Origin: Siminovitchia terrae
GTDB taxonomy: Bacteria; Bacillota; Bacilli; Bacillales; Bacillaceae_C
Direction: 5' to 3'
Assembly (NCBI RefSeq): GCF_003605405.2
Contig: NZ_QYTW02000023.1
Location: 51,590-91,403, forward strand
Length of the DNA: 39,814 nucleotides
Part shown: positions 9,076 to 17,413 of the stretch, in pieces
Layout: the number at the start of each line of letters is the position of its first letter
How positions within the stretch are numbered: position 1 is the first letter of the stretch
Made by a program: the position numbers and the translations under genes
Notes under the pieces: generated by a model
The model's input: only the letters and a program-made list of their open reading frames with translations
What the model was told of the DNA's origin: nothing
Database searches by the model: none

Positions 9076-9163
9076 GGGAACGCCGTATGCTGGGAAACTC
9101 GTTACGTACGGTGTGAAGTGGGGGAAAAGCCGGAGATAACATCAAAGGCTTACCTTTCACTAT
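9076..9163 (+). mobile_element. Remnant of a group IIC-type intron (domains V and VI only)
   Basis: Positions 9079-9115 match group II intron domain V: lower stem ACGCCGTA pairs with TACGGTGT, with a GAAA tetraloop and a CGC catalytic triad at 9081-9083, the form used by group IIC introns such as that of Oceanobacillus iheyensis. The downstream part, with AAAAGCC pairing to GGCTT and ending in CACTAT at 9163, fits domain VI and the 3' splice end. Domains I-IV and the maturase are absent: only about 25 bp separate domain V from the SDR terminator. The upper stem of domain V has several mismatches. This is a decayed 3' fragment that cannot splice by itself. Confidence 0.75.
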
Positions 9164-9317
9164 AATAAGAGACAGCAATCGCTGACTCTTTCTGAAATAT
9201 ACTGTTCAGCAAGAATCAGTCTTTGGACAAGTTCTTGCTTTGATAGTTTCATATACTTCCTATGAAGGTTGTCAAGATTACGGTCGGGTTTGAGCGTTCG
9301 GAAATTAACGTCCAGAT

Positions 9318-9680
9318 TCAAGCTGTTTGGTTTAATTCCTTTGCTATTTTCTTTTGTTTAAAGGTTTTACTATGTTGTTTGTAATATTCATACAACTCTT
9401 CATTTAACCGTATTGCATTTTCCTGAATCCCTTTACCTTCGGTATCGACTTCTTTAGACTATTGAGCAACATTGGCAAAAGTGACAGTGATGCCTTTTTT
9501 TATTAAACGATCATTATTAAGTTTCAATAAATCAGATTCAATAACTCTCCAACCTCCTTTATCGCTATTTCTATAAGCGTTTGGGAATTTACCTGACCGT
9601 ATCCAACGTTTAATAGTTTCTTCGTGTTTACCTAAATTGCCTCCAAACAGAATGTACGCTTCGGGAATGTACGATCTATT
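9318..9680 (-). pseudogene. Broken helix-turn-helix (MerR/excisionase-like) protein gene
   Basis: Reading the minus strand from about 9671 gives a continuous frame with an HTH_17-like segment (HEETIKRWIRSGKFPNAYR, then GGWRVIESDLL), typical of DNA-binding proteins of phages, plasmids and conjugative elements. The frame is cut by an in-frame TAG at 9459-9461, continues with a basic helical tail (KQKKIAKELNQ) and ends at TGA 9318-9320. Upstream it meets a TAA at 9681 without a start codon. A shifted frame continues to 9160 (MKLSKQELVQRL and so on). With the intron scrap beside it, this looks like debris of an old mobile element. Confidence 0.7.
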
Positions 9681-9770
9681 TTACTGCAACGTTCAATTAC
9701 CGGAAATATTTACATCTGTAGGGTTATTATGGTAGTCAACGAGGTCATTTAGAAGTCTAACAAACAAAAA

Positions 9771-9799
9771 AGTACACCACTATATATAAGTGATGTACT
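9771..9799 (-). terminator. Hairpin terminator in a decayed region
   Basis: 11-bp arms (9771-9781 and 9789-9799) with one mismatch around a 7-nt AT loop, followed on the minus strand by TTTTTTG. No intact gene precedes it: 9800-10030 on the minus strand holds only a 49-codon open frame without a start. It may be the orphan terminator of a lost gene, or end read-through from the amidase operon. Confidence 0.6.
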
Positions 9800-10039
9800 A
9801 ATTATTTAATGTAATGTGTGACATTAAAGACAACCTCTTGATATTACTGTTTTATAACACATTCAATTGCCTTTAATTTTACAGAGTAGGGCTGCTTTTT
9901 TCGGGAACATCACGGTCGTAATTCAGATCATATTTTTCCAATCTAAGAAGTCGTTGAGTAATAGAGCATACACGCTTAACTTCTGACCATACATCCCGGA
10001 TCTTCGGACTGTGGCATTCCGCCCCAGATTAGAGCACTT

Positions 10040-10918
10040 CTACCTAAACAGTTCCTTTGGAACCGCCACTCTGACAGTAACAAGCTGGTTCACGATTTGG
10101 CTAATCTTCAGATCGCAAAGCATACTCAACAGACGGTATGCCTCCCCAAATTCCAGCGAAAGCTCCCGCTGCAAATGATCGACCACGATTCTGGCCCCAC
10201 GCCGGATAGCGGCCTCCAAGGTCTCAGCTGATGAAATAAACATAAAGGCATCTTTCGTTTCAACAACCGGGGCGATAAGCTGAGAATCTTCCTTTTTGGT
10301 CACCTTCAGCTTTATCTTTCCACCAATTTCAACTCCGGTCCCATCCATTTCCCCGTCCCCCATGGAGGCGTGCAGATCGCCTAAAGCGAACAATCCGCCA
10401 TCTTGGAAAACTGGAAAATAGATTTTGCTTCCAATTCCGATGTCTTTTGTATCCATGTTTCCACCATGGTCGCCAGGCACCGCACAGTGAACAGAGCCCT
10501 CACTTGGAGCAACGCCAATGACTCCAATCATCGGTGTCGCCGGGAAAACCAGCCCATCGCCAAACAAAATCTGTCCGTCTTTTACCGGAATGATTTTTGT
10601 CGTAGATTTATCCACCAAATCACCCAACACGCCGAGCCCATCTGACATCACCATCACGCCGGACTGCTCCAGCTCAATATCCAAAATCTCAATGGCAAGA
10701 ACATCCCCAGCTTTCAATTCATTCACATAAAACGGTCCCGTCGCCAGGTTCATAACAGACAAATCAATATCCGGCCGCAATACACTTTCATCCGTAATCT
10801 GTCCGCCGTAGCAATCATGGGTTTCGATTATCACCGTCTCACCAAGCTCAATCGTATGAACCGGTTTCATATTAGCTGAGAAGTGAGTGATTGTTTTTTC
10901 TTTGCGAAAAATGCGCAT
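10040..10918 (-). CDS. Acetamidase/formamidase family protein (FmdA/AmdA)
   Basis: The protein has 292 residues. It shows the family features: ETHDCYGGQI near residue 32, a DxxxMNLATGPFYV segment, and the conserved stretch VPGDHGGNMDTKDI followed by GDLHASMGDGE. Members hydrolyse short amides such as formamide or acetamide to the acid and ammonia. At about 290 residues it belongs to the short branch rather than the 400-residue formamidases, so the true substrate is uncertain. It starts 8 bp after the permease stop and is the second gene of a two-gene operon. The ATG has only an AGGCGG directly against it, so it may depend on coupling. No terminator is seen right after the stop. Confidence 0.9.
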   Translation of the reverse strand: MRIFRKEKTITHFSANMKPVHTIELGETVIIETHDCYGGQITDESVLRPDIDLSVMNLATGPFYVNELKAGDVLAIEILDIELEQSGVMVMSDGLGVLGDLVDKSTTKIIPVKDGQILFGDGLVFPATPMIGVIGVAPSEGSVHCAVPGDHGGNMDTKDIGIGSKIYFPVFQDGGLFALGDLHASMGDGEMDGTGVEIGGKIKLKVTKKEDSQLIAPVVETKDAFMFISSAETLEAAIRRGARIVVDHLQRELSLEFGEAYRLLSMLCDLKISQIVNQLVTVRVAVPKELFR

Positions 10919-10926
10919 CCGCCTGT

Positions 10927-12144
10927 TTACCAGCCTTTCGGAAGTACGTTAAAGACGCCAAGTAGTGTGTAAACTCCCGCTCCTGTATATAACACAATAA
11001 TCAATGTTTGAATGACAGGATGTGCCAATTTCCCACAGGTCCACTCCGGCTCCCTTTCATTAATTTTCCGGGATTTATTCAACATCATGACTGGCACAAT
11101 CGCCATCATGATTCCTGCGAAAGCACCCGCGATTGACAAGGCGTCGACGAATCCGACAAATCCACTGTAAGCAAGAAGAAACGGAGGTACCGCTACAATT
11201 GCTAATGCAATAGCACGATATTTTTTATTTGTTTCTGAAGGAAATTTAAAACGGTCAATAATATTTGTAAAATAGCTTTGTCCCAAAGCCCAGAAGGATG
11301 TCAGCATGGCCAATAATGCAAATCCGTTTGCTGTAAAAAACGCCCAGCTTCCCAACGCATCTGCCCATGCGATTGTAACAACTTCCGTTACTTTTTCAGG
11401 TCCTGTTAATCCCAATGCCGCCATCGGAACCAGTGCCAATAAAACTCCGGTAATCAGCATGCCAATAGAAATTGCTCTTGGCAAGTTCTTAATATCTTCT
11501 TTTGAGTATCCGCGAGATAATTCAGGAACAATGTATTGAGCCAAAAAGGAAAATACAGTCAAACTAAATACCGGAATCGCAAACTTCGGATTATAAAAAG
11601 TAAGATAATCTACTTTCAATCCCGGTCCTATGATGGATGCCACAACTAATAGAACAACCAAAAACAGCATGCCGAACGTAATAAATTTTTCAGCTACTCC
11701 AGCAGCCTTCAATCCAAGCCAAATGACTCCAACCGCTGGGATAAAAAATAAAAAACTCCCCAGCATATTCGGTATACCGAATAACTCTGCCAAAATTTGA
11801 CCGCTTCCAGAAGTATAAGCGACCAATGCCCCTAAAGCATTTACAGCCACCGACAAAAAGATAAGCCATGACCCTAAATTTCCAACGTATTTTTCAGCCA
11901 AACCACTTAGTTGAAGGGTTTTATTCGTCCTAAGCGTCGTTTCTGCTACATATAACATAGAAATCGTTGTAAGCACTCCGGCGACAACGACCCAGAATAC
12001 CAATACAGGCCATCCGGCATTTTTGGCACCATAGGCCAAACTTAAAACTCCCGCTCCAATATTGGCCCCTACAATTAAGGCAATCCCTTCCAGCAGGGTC
12101 AATTTTGTTCGCGTTAAAGCCGAACTTCCATTAGAATCTGACAC
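10927..12144 (-). CDS. Amino acid permease of the aromatic/hydroxy amino acid (HAAAP-like) type
   Basis: I place the start at GTG 12144, where AAGGAGAGG stands 6 nt upstream, giving 405 residues; the frame is open to 12264, but that extension has no ribosome site and adds an unusual hydrophobic stretch. About 11 membrane helices follow. The first carries the family-like GANIGAGVLSLAYGA. It resembles tyrosine/tryptophan permeases of the APC superfamily. Pairing with an amidase suggests that it imports an amino acid or an amide derivative that the amidase hydrolyses. The operon runs divergent to the TetR operon. Confidence 0.88.
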   Translation of the reverse strand: MSDSNGSSALTRTKLTLLEGIALIVGANIGAGVLSLAYGAKNAGWPVLVFWVVVAGVLTTISMLYVAETTLRTNKTLQLSGLAEKYVGNLGSWLIFLSVAVNALGALVAYTSGSGQILAELFGIPNMLGSFLFFIPAVGVIWLGLKAAGVAEKFITFGMLFLVVLLVVASIIGPGLKVDYLTFYNPKFAIPVFSLTVFSFLAQYIVPELSRGYSKEDIKNLPRAISIGMLITGVLLALVPMAALGLTGPEKVTEVVTIAWADALGSWAFFTANGFALLAMLTSFWALGQSYFTNIIDRFKFPSETNKKYRAIALAIVAVPPFLLAYSGFVGFVDALSIAGAFAGIMMAIVPVMMLNKSRKINEREPEWTCGKLAHPVIQTLIIVLYTGAGVYTLLGVFNVLPKGW

Positions 12145-12192
12145 TAATAACCTCTCCTTGTTTCCATGATCAAAAAAAAATACATAAAAAAA

Positions 12193-12227
12193 AGTATAAC
12201 AAAACACAAAAACAGAGACCGTTTTCA
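12193..12227 (-). promoter_or_regulatory. Possible promoter and weak cre-like site of the permease-amidase operon
   Basis: A TATACT box lies at 12193-12198 (minus strand), about 50 bp before the GTG start. Positions 12214-12227 read TGAAAACGGTCTCT on the minus strand, 12 of 14 matches to the CcpA cre consensus. No good -35 box is seen at standard spacing. Both assignments are tentative. Confidence 0.3.
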
Positions 12228-12312
12228 ATGACTGAAAGAGAATTTTCCATGCCTTAACCAGCATTTTACCCTATGAACCACTATCTTATATTTCCTATGT
12301 CTATAAAAAATA

Positions 12313-12507
12313 ATCAAATGCGCTTGGCGTATTTGCGCCCAGATTTTATCGAGCTCCGCTCGATAAATTTCCTCTGAAAATCTGTGGCATCCGCCGGAGG
12401 CTTTGACTTTATTCAGCCGGGGTTTGAACCCCCACTGAATGGAATATCAATATGCATTCATCTCACCACTTACAGAAGTGAGAGACTTCTGCTGAATGAA
12501 GTTAAAT
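12313..12507 (+). repeat. Structured dispersed repeat, copy A (about 195 bp)
   Basis: First of three nearly identical copies (also 18976-19167 and 34508-34691), all in the same orientation. It contains several strong hairpins: GGCG/CGCC, a perfect TTTATCGAGC/GCTCGATAAA stem enclosed by CAGATTTT/AAAATCTG, a GGGG/CCCC hairpin, and a long closing stem in which TTTAACTTTATTCAGC pairs with the terminal GCTGAATGAAGTTAAA (one G-U pair). There is no coding frame. This copy lies between two divergent operons, so terminator function is unlikely here. It could be a MITE-like or REP-like element or an RNA gene. Confidence 0.85.
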
Positions 12508-12531
12508 CTCTATATCCATTTACCCCCCCCC

Positions 12532-12580
12532 TTGATTTTCGGTCAAAACTAATATATTCTTAACCTAACATTTGTTAGGT
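12532..12580 (+). promoter_or_regulatory. Promoter and palindromic operator of the TetR operon
   Basis: TTGATT (12532-12537) and TATTCT (12555-12560) are separated by 17 bp. Directly downstream, 12563-12580 is a perfect 8-2-8 palindrome (ACCTAACA tt TGTTAGGT) covering the expected transcription start and ending just before the TetR start codon. This size and placement is classic for a TetR-family autoregulatory operator. A run of nine C residues (12523-12531) abuts the -35 box. Confidence 0.8.
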
Positions 12581-12590
12581 GGTGAATTTT

Positions 12591-13172
12591 TTGACAAAAG
12601 AAAAAATTTTGCAAGCCGCCATCAACCAGTATTCTCTTTATAGTTATCACGGAGCAACGATGCGGAATATTGCCCAAGAAGTCGGTATCAAGCCTGCTTC
12701 CATCTACTTTTTTTATAAAAATAAAGAGTCGCTGTTTCTGGACGCCTTCCAAAAGCTGCTGAAAGATCATCTCAACCAAATGAAGCAAATCCTGGAAGAT
12801 GTTCATGATGAGCCGATTCTTTCTATATTTGAAGCCCTTCTGAAAGGAACAGTTGACTATCATAAAAAACATGAGGCAGAGACGAATGTCTATATCTCTT
12901 TAGTCACTTCACCACCTAAAGAGATTCATCAAACTTTACTGGAACACATTCAAACATTCGACAAATGGATGACCGACTCATTATTGGAATTAATCCGCCG
13001 CGACAAACCGGAGATTGATGAGGCCCATTCCCAAAAATTAATTAAACAATTTTCAGTAATATTAGATGGGGTTTTTTGGGAAATCAAACTATATAACGAC
13101 CAGGAATTGAAGCAACAAATAGACGAGGCACTGTACATCATGAGAGTTTTAATGGGAGGAAATGAAAAATGA
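12591..13172 (+). CDS. TetR/AcrR family transcriptional regulator
   Basis: I start it at TTG 12591, giving 193 residues: AGGTGGTG at 12577-12584 is well spaced, whereas the upstream GTG at 12579 has no ribosome site and falls inside the operator palindrome. The N-terminal HTH is typical (TKEKILQAAINQYS, then TMRNIAQEVGIKPASIYFFYKNKESLF). The rest is a helical ligand-binding domain. It is the first gene of a four-gene operon with a permease and hydantoin/oxoproline-type enzymes, so it probably represses this operon, and perhaps the divergent permease-amidase operon, until a substrate-derived ligand appears. Its stop overlaps the permease start by 4 nt. Confidence 0.92.
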   Translation: MTKEKILQAAINQYSLYSYHGATMRNIAQEVGIKPASIYFFYKNKESLFLDAFQKLLKDHLNQMKQILEDVHDEPILSIFEALLKGTVDYHKKHEAETNVYISLVTSPPKEIHQTLLEHIQTFDKWMTDSLLELIRRDKPEIDEAHSQKLIKQFSVILDGVFWEIKLYNDQELKQQIDEALYIMRVLMGGNEK

Positions 13173-14440
13173 CGAACGATTATGCAAGAGAAGTCGTCCC
13201 TATGAGCGAAAGAAAGGCCTGGTTTTCAATCAGCCTCGTCTGGATCGCGGTAGGAATAGATTTATCAGCCATGCTTTTCGGGGCTGAATTGGGAAAAGGT
13301 ATGGCGTTTAATGATGCTTTATGGGCCGTCATCATCGGCTCTGCCATTTTGGGCGTACTGGCGGCATTCTGCGCCTATGTTGGTGCTGTAACAGGACTAT
13401 CAACATCCATGATTTCAAGATTTACTTTCGGAATTTCGGGAGCGAAGCTCGTATCCCTTTTCATTGCCGTCTCTTTAATCGGTTGGTTCGGTGTTCAAGC
13501 GGGATTCTTTGCCGAAAATGCTTATGCCGCGATTGACGGAGCATTAGGTTTGCAGCTTCCCGTTCCTTTACTGGCCGCAATCGGCGGCATTCTGATGATG
13601 ACAACTGCGGTCATCGGTTATAAAGCCATTGAAAAATTAAGTTCTTGGTCTGTTCCACTGCTTCTCATTCTTGTCTTTTTAGCGGTTGGACTGGCGCTCA
13701 GCAAATATGGTACAAGCGCTTTGCATACACCTGTCGACAATGCCTTTACTTTCGGTATGGCTGTCTCCCTTGTTATTAGCATTTTCGTTGTGGGAGCAAC
13801 GATTTCACCCGACATTTCCAGATGGGCACGTACGAAAAAAGATGCCGTTCTTGCTTCTTTCTTCGGATTTTTCTTTGGAAACAGCTTCATGATTATCATT
13901 GCGATGATTTTATCCCGCCTAATGGATGAAAGCAGTCTGACAACAATCATGATCACAGTTGGATTGGGGATTCCAGGAATTTTAGTTCTCATTTTGGCCC
14001 AGTGGACAACAAACACAAGCAACGCATACTCTTCCGGGCTGAGTCTTTCTGTTATTTTTACGAAAAAAAGCAAAGTATTTCTAACTCTCGTTGCCGGGAT
14101 TATCGGAACATTGCTTGCTGTACTCGGCATTTATGATTATTTCATCAATTTCTTAACAATCATGACAATGTTTATCGCGCCAATCGGCGGTGTATATACG
14201 GCTGCTTATTATGTAGGAGGCTTGAAGCTTTTTAACGAAGACAATGATCAAGCATTCAAATGGCTTGCACTGACAGCGTGGGCGCTCGGAACCTTCATGA
14301 GTTGGTTGACAATGGAAGGACCGATCGGTCTTGAGCTGTTTACATTGACCACCATTTCGTCTCTGGACAGCTTCCTCATTGCTTTCATATTCCAGGCATT
14401 ATTCATTGCTTTATTCAAGAAAAGGAGCGTAATTCAATGA
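13169..14440 (+). CDS. NCS1-family permease (cytosine/purine/hydantoin type, CodB-like)
   Basis: The protein has 423 residues with about 12 membrane helices. The first helices (SLVWIAVGIDLSAMLFGAEL) and the FTFGISGAKLVSL and GATISPDISRWARTKKDA segments are characteristic of cytosine permease-like NCS1 transporters, which import nucleobases, allantoin or hydantoins by cation symport. GGAGG stands 9 nt before the ATG, which overlaps the TetR stop. Since the two following genes belong to hydantoin/oxoproline families, a cyclic amide or ureide is the likely substrate; the exact compound is not readable. Confidence 0.92.
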   Translation: MTNDYAREVVPMSERKAWFSISLVWIAVGIDLSAMLFGAELGKGMAFNDALWAVIIGSAILGVLAAFCAYVGAVTGLSTSMISRFTFGISGAKLVSLFIAVSLIGWFGVQAGFFAENAYAAIDGALGLQLPVPLLAAIGGILMMTTAVIGYKAIEKLSSWSVPLLLILVFLAVGLALSKYGTSALHTPVDNAFTFGMAVSLVISIFVVGATISPDISRWARTKKDAVLASFFGFFFGNSFMIIIAMILSRLMDESSLTTIMITVGLGIPGILVLILAQWTTNTSNAYSSGLSLSVIFTKKSKVFLTLVAGIIGTLLAVLGIYDYFINFLTIMTMFIAPIGGVYTAAYYVGGLKLFNEDNDQAFKWLALTAWALGTFMSWLTMEGPIGLELFTLTTISSLDSFLIAFIFQALFIALFKKRSVIQ

Positions 14441-15534
14441 GATGGTTAACAGAAGAAGATATTGAACATATTGCGGTCGGGGCGACCGTTCTTGGAACGG
14501 GCGGCGGCGGCGATCCTTATATCGGAAAAATGATGGCACTCTCCGCCATTAAAAAATATGGGCCGGTCCAGGTAATTACGCTTGATGAACTCACCGACGA
14601 CCAATGGGTACTCCCAGCATCAGGTATGGGTTCACCGAGCGTGCTTGTAGAAAAAATCCCTTCATTTGAGCAATTGGAGGCACCGCTGAAAGCTTTCGAA
14701 AATGCGTGCGGCAGGAAAACAGATGTCGTTATGCCGATTGAGATCGGAGGCGTGAACTCGCTCATCCCAGTGGCAGTCGCTGCTATGAATAACATTCCCA
14801 TTTTGGACGGTGATGCAATGGGACGTGCATTCCCTGAAGCGCAGATGGTCACCTTCCATTTGGATGGCCTGAAACCGGAGCTCGTCACCATTGGCGATGA
14901 ACAGGGCAATGTCGTGACAATCCAACCTGCTGACGGATACTGGAGTGAAAAATTGTCACGAAATGTAACCATTTCAATGGGGGGATCCTCCATTGTATGT
15001 GACTATGGAATCACCGGAAAACAAGCAAAGGAAAGTGTCATTCCAGGAACCCTGTCATTGGCTCAGGAAATTGGAGCTTTATTAAAAGAACAGCGGCAAG
15101 CTGAGGTTCATCCCATCACACAAATGGTCAAAAAACTGAACGGCTATCTTCTTTTTAAAGGAAAAGCGATGCTCATCCAAAGAAAGATCGAGGGCGGTTT
15201 TACAAGAGGAGAAGCAAACTTTGATGGAATCGACTTTTTCCAAGGAAAGGGCTGTAAGCTGCACTTCCAAAACGAGCACCTGCTCGCAGAAGTCGAAGGA
15301 AAACCTGTTGCCATGGCACCGGATCTAATTGCAGTATTGGATGAAGAAACAGGGATGCCGATTACAACAGAAGGTTTAAAATATGGAGCTAGAGTCGCGA
15401 TTGTTGCCTTTCCTGCAAACGAAAAGTGGCGAACAGACATCGGCATCAAAACGGCGGGACCTCGCTATTTCAAATATCCATATGATTATATTCCGTTGGA
15501 AACATTAGTAAAGGAGCAGCGTGCAAATGATTAG
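14437..15534 (+). CDS. DUF917 / S-methyl-thiohydantoin desulfurase-like protein
   Basis: The protein has 365 residues. It has the family start (ATVLGTGGGGDPYIG near residue 17), PIEIGGVNSLIPVAVAA near 100, and LDGDAMGRAFPE near 122. This family is usually encoded beside hydantoinase/oxoprolinase subunits, as here. Its members are thought to act on hydantoin-like rings, with the reaction firmly known for few of them. The ATG overlaps the permease stop by 4 nt, with GGAG 9-11 nt upstream. The stop overlaps the start of the next gene. The frame is intact with no signs of decay. Confidence 0.9.
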   Translation: MRWLTEEDIEHIAVGATVLGTGGGGDPYIGKMMALSAIKKYGPVQVITLDELTDDQWVLPASGMGSPSVLVEKIPSFEQLEAPLKAFENACGRKTDVVMPIEIGGVNSLIPVAVAAMNNIPILDGDAMGRAFPEAQMVTFHLDGLKPELVTIGDEQGNVVTIQPADGYWSEKLSRNVTISMGGSSIVCDYGITGKQAKESVIPGTLSLAQEIGALLKEQRQAEVHPITQMVKKLNGYLLFKGKAMLIQRKIEGGFTRGEANFDGIDFFQGKGCKLHFQNEHLLAEVEGKPVAMAPDLIAVLDEETGMPITTEGLKYGARVAIVAFPANEKWRTDIGIKTAGPRYFKYPYDYIPLETLVKEQRAND

Positions 15535-17071
15535 ACTTGGAATTGATGTAGGCGGAACAAATACAGACGGCGTTATTCTTGATCATGACAATCAAGTCAT
15601 CGGAAGCACGAAATCGGCGACTACGAAAGATGTATTTACAGGGATCCAGCAAACAATTAAAAAATTGCTCGCAGAAACAAACGTTAATGTGGCAGATATT
15701 CAAGTTGCAACACTGGGTACGACGCACTGTACAAATGCGATCGTTGAGCGAAAATCATTGGACAAGGTTGGAATCGTCCGTATCTGCCTACCTTCAGGAT
15801 CAACCGTGCCCCCCATGTTAGGCTGGCCAGAGGATCTTGTAGCAATAGTTCAAGCAGAGACCGTCTTGATCCACGGCGGTTATGAATATAGCGGAGCTCC
15901 CATTGCCGATTTGGATTATACAGAATTGAAGGAAACTGCGGAACTGTTCCGTGGAAAAGTAGACTCTATCGCAATTTCAGGCGTCTTTTCTCCTGTTTTA
16001 AGCGATCAGGAAAAAGAAGTAGCGGCCTTCTTTGAAAAAGAACTTCCTGGAATTCCAGTGTCTCTATCAAGTGAAATTGGAACAATCGGCTTGATTGAAC
16101 GTGAAAATGCGACCATTTTAAACGCTGCCTTAATGACCGTGATTAACCGGGTAGCTCAGGATTTCGAACGTGCCCTGAAAGATGAAGGTATCAACGCGCA
16201 CATCTACCTCGGACAAAATGACGGAACCTTGATGACAAACAGCTACGCTCAGAAATATCCTATCTATACGATTGCATGCGGACCGACTAACTCTATCCGC
16301 GGAGCGGCGCACTTATCTCAGGAGCCCGATGCCATTGTTGTAGATATCGGCGGAACGACAACAGATATCGGCGTGCTGGCCAACAGCTTTCCAAGACAGA
16401 CATCTATCGCCGTAGAAGTCGGAGGCGTCCGTACGAACTACCGGATGCCGGACATCTACTCTATCGGTTTTGGTGGGGGAACGCGGGTGTATTTGGATGA
16501 GGATTCATGGAAAATCGGTCCAGAAAGTGTGGGATACCAGCTCACGGAAAAAGCGATTGTTTTCGGCGGGGAGGAATTGACCGCAACAGACGTGGCCATT
16601 GGTGCGGGATACATGGATATCGAAGGCACCGACTCAGCGAGATTGCACGAAGTGCCATGTTCAGATATCTACCGCGACTTCATTGCAATGGTCGAAGATG
16701 CCATTGACCGCATGAAAACAAGTGCAGAAGATTTGCCGGTCGTCCTCGTTGGCGGGGGTGCTGCGTTAATGCCTGAATCACTGAAAGGAGCCAGCCGAGT
16801 CATCCGCCCAGCACATGCTTCTGTGGCCAATGCAATTGGAGCTGCACTTGGAGATATAAGTGGAACCGTCGAGCGAATTTATTCTTTGGAAGAGCAAGAC
16901 TACCAAAAAGTAATACAAGAAGCACGAAGCGAAGCCATCCAAGAGGCCATCGATGCAGGAGCAAATCCTGAAAAAGTGGATATCATCCAGTTGGAAGACT
17001 TCCCATTGGCTTACATGCCAGGAAATGCCATCTTAGTGAGAGTCAAAGCTGCAGGACCATTAGCTTTATAA
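15527..17071 (+). CDS. Hydantoinase/oxoprolinase family protein (HyuA-like)
   Basis: The protein has 514 residues from ATG 15527; a GTG at 15521 is an alternative and has closer spacing to AAGGAG. The N-terminal hydantoinase/oxoprolinase domain starts with LGIDVGGTNTDGV, a phosphate-binding loop of the actin/hexokinase-type ATPase fold. The second fold half carries VVDIGGTTTDIGV near residue 270 and VLVGGGAAL near 405. Family members open hydantoin or 5-oxoproline rings in an ATP-dependent manner. No separate HyuB subunit is present, so the DUF917 protein may be its partner. It is the last gene of the operon and is followed by a strong terminator. Confidence 0.92.
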   Translation: MIRLGIDVGGTNTDGVILDHDNQVIGSTKSATTKDVFTGIQQTIKKLLAETNVNVADIQVATLGTTHCTNAIVERKSLDKVGIVRICLPSGSTVPPMLGWPEDLVAIVQAETVLIHGGYEYSGAPIADLDYTELKETAELFRGKVDSIAISGVFSPVLSDQEKEVAAFFEKELPGIPVSLSSEIGTIGLIERENATILNAALMTVINRVAQDFERALKDEGINAHIYLGQNDGTLMTNSYAQKYPIYTIACGPTNSIRGAAHLSQEPDAIVVDIGGTTTDIGVLANSFPRQTSIAVEVGGVRTNYRMPDIYSIGFGGGTRVYLDEDSWKIGPESVGYQLTEKAIVFGGEELTATDVAIGAGYMDIEGTDSARLHEVPCSDIYRDFIAMVEDAIDRMKTSAEDLPVVLVGGGAALMPESLKGASRVIRPAHASVANAIGAALGDISGTVERIYSLEEQDYQKVIQEARSEAIQEAIDAGANPEKVDIIQLEDFPLAYMPGNAILVRVKAAGPLAL

Positions 17072-17073
17072 GG

Positions 17074-17102
17074 AAAGTGCCGGCGTGAGTCGGCACTTTT
17101 TT
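17074..17102 (+). terminator. Terminator of the TetR-permease-hydantoinase operon
   Basis: Perfect 9-bp arms (17074-17082 and 17091-17099), GC-rich, with an 8-nt loop, followed by a T run. It begins 2 bp after the hydantoinase stop codon. Confidence 0.9.
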
Positions 17103-17144
17103 GAGTGAGCGGATCATATCCGGGATAAAGCGGGTAGGATTTCG

Positions 17145-17395
17145 GCTGTCTGGATAGTATTTCTGGCTATCTGCACAGTATATTGCTTTATTGGACATTA
17201 TCCTGGTTTATTGGACAGTAAATTATTATATCGGACAGTATTCTGGTTAGTTGGACAGTATTTTCTTTTCCTGGACAGTACTCTTGGCTATTTGGATAGT
17301 ATCTTAATTTCCTGGACAGTGTTCCATCCTTCTCGGATTGTATTTTACTTTTTTAGACAGTATTCCGTCTTTCTTAGATCACATATTTCCCATAT
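17145..17395. repeat. Degenerate 20-21 bp tandem array 1
   Basis: Copies of a core close to GGACAGTATT recur at 17152, 17173, 17193, 17213, 17233, 17253, 17273, 17294, 17314, 17335, 17355 and 17376, that is at steps of 20 or 21 bp only. The cores are well kept and the intervening 10 bp vary but are T-rich. The array fills the whole space between the convergent hydantoinase and FAD-oxidase genes. There is no coding frame and no exact repeat, so it is not a CRISPR. Confidence 0.85.
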
Positions 17396-17413
17396 TATCC
17401 AGACACCATTTAA

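Noticed and set aside
9879-10028. 49-codon minus-strand frame behind the amidase gene
   Set aside because: It has no start codon and no recognisable similarity; it may be a fragment but cannot be supported as a gene.
7726-10039. Active prophage or integrative element around the SDR gene
   Set aside because: Only fragments are seen: no integrase, attachment-site pair or structural genes.
12144-12264. N-terminal extension of the amino acid permease to ATG 12264
   Set aside because: The extension lacks a ribosome site, is unusual for the family, and covers the probable promoter; GTG 12144 has a strong, correctly spaced site.
17145-17395. CRISPR array
   Set aside because: The repeats are degenerate, only about 10 bp of each 20-bp unit is conserved, there is no spacer-length segment of unique DNA, and no cas gene is present.
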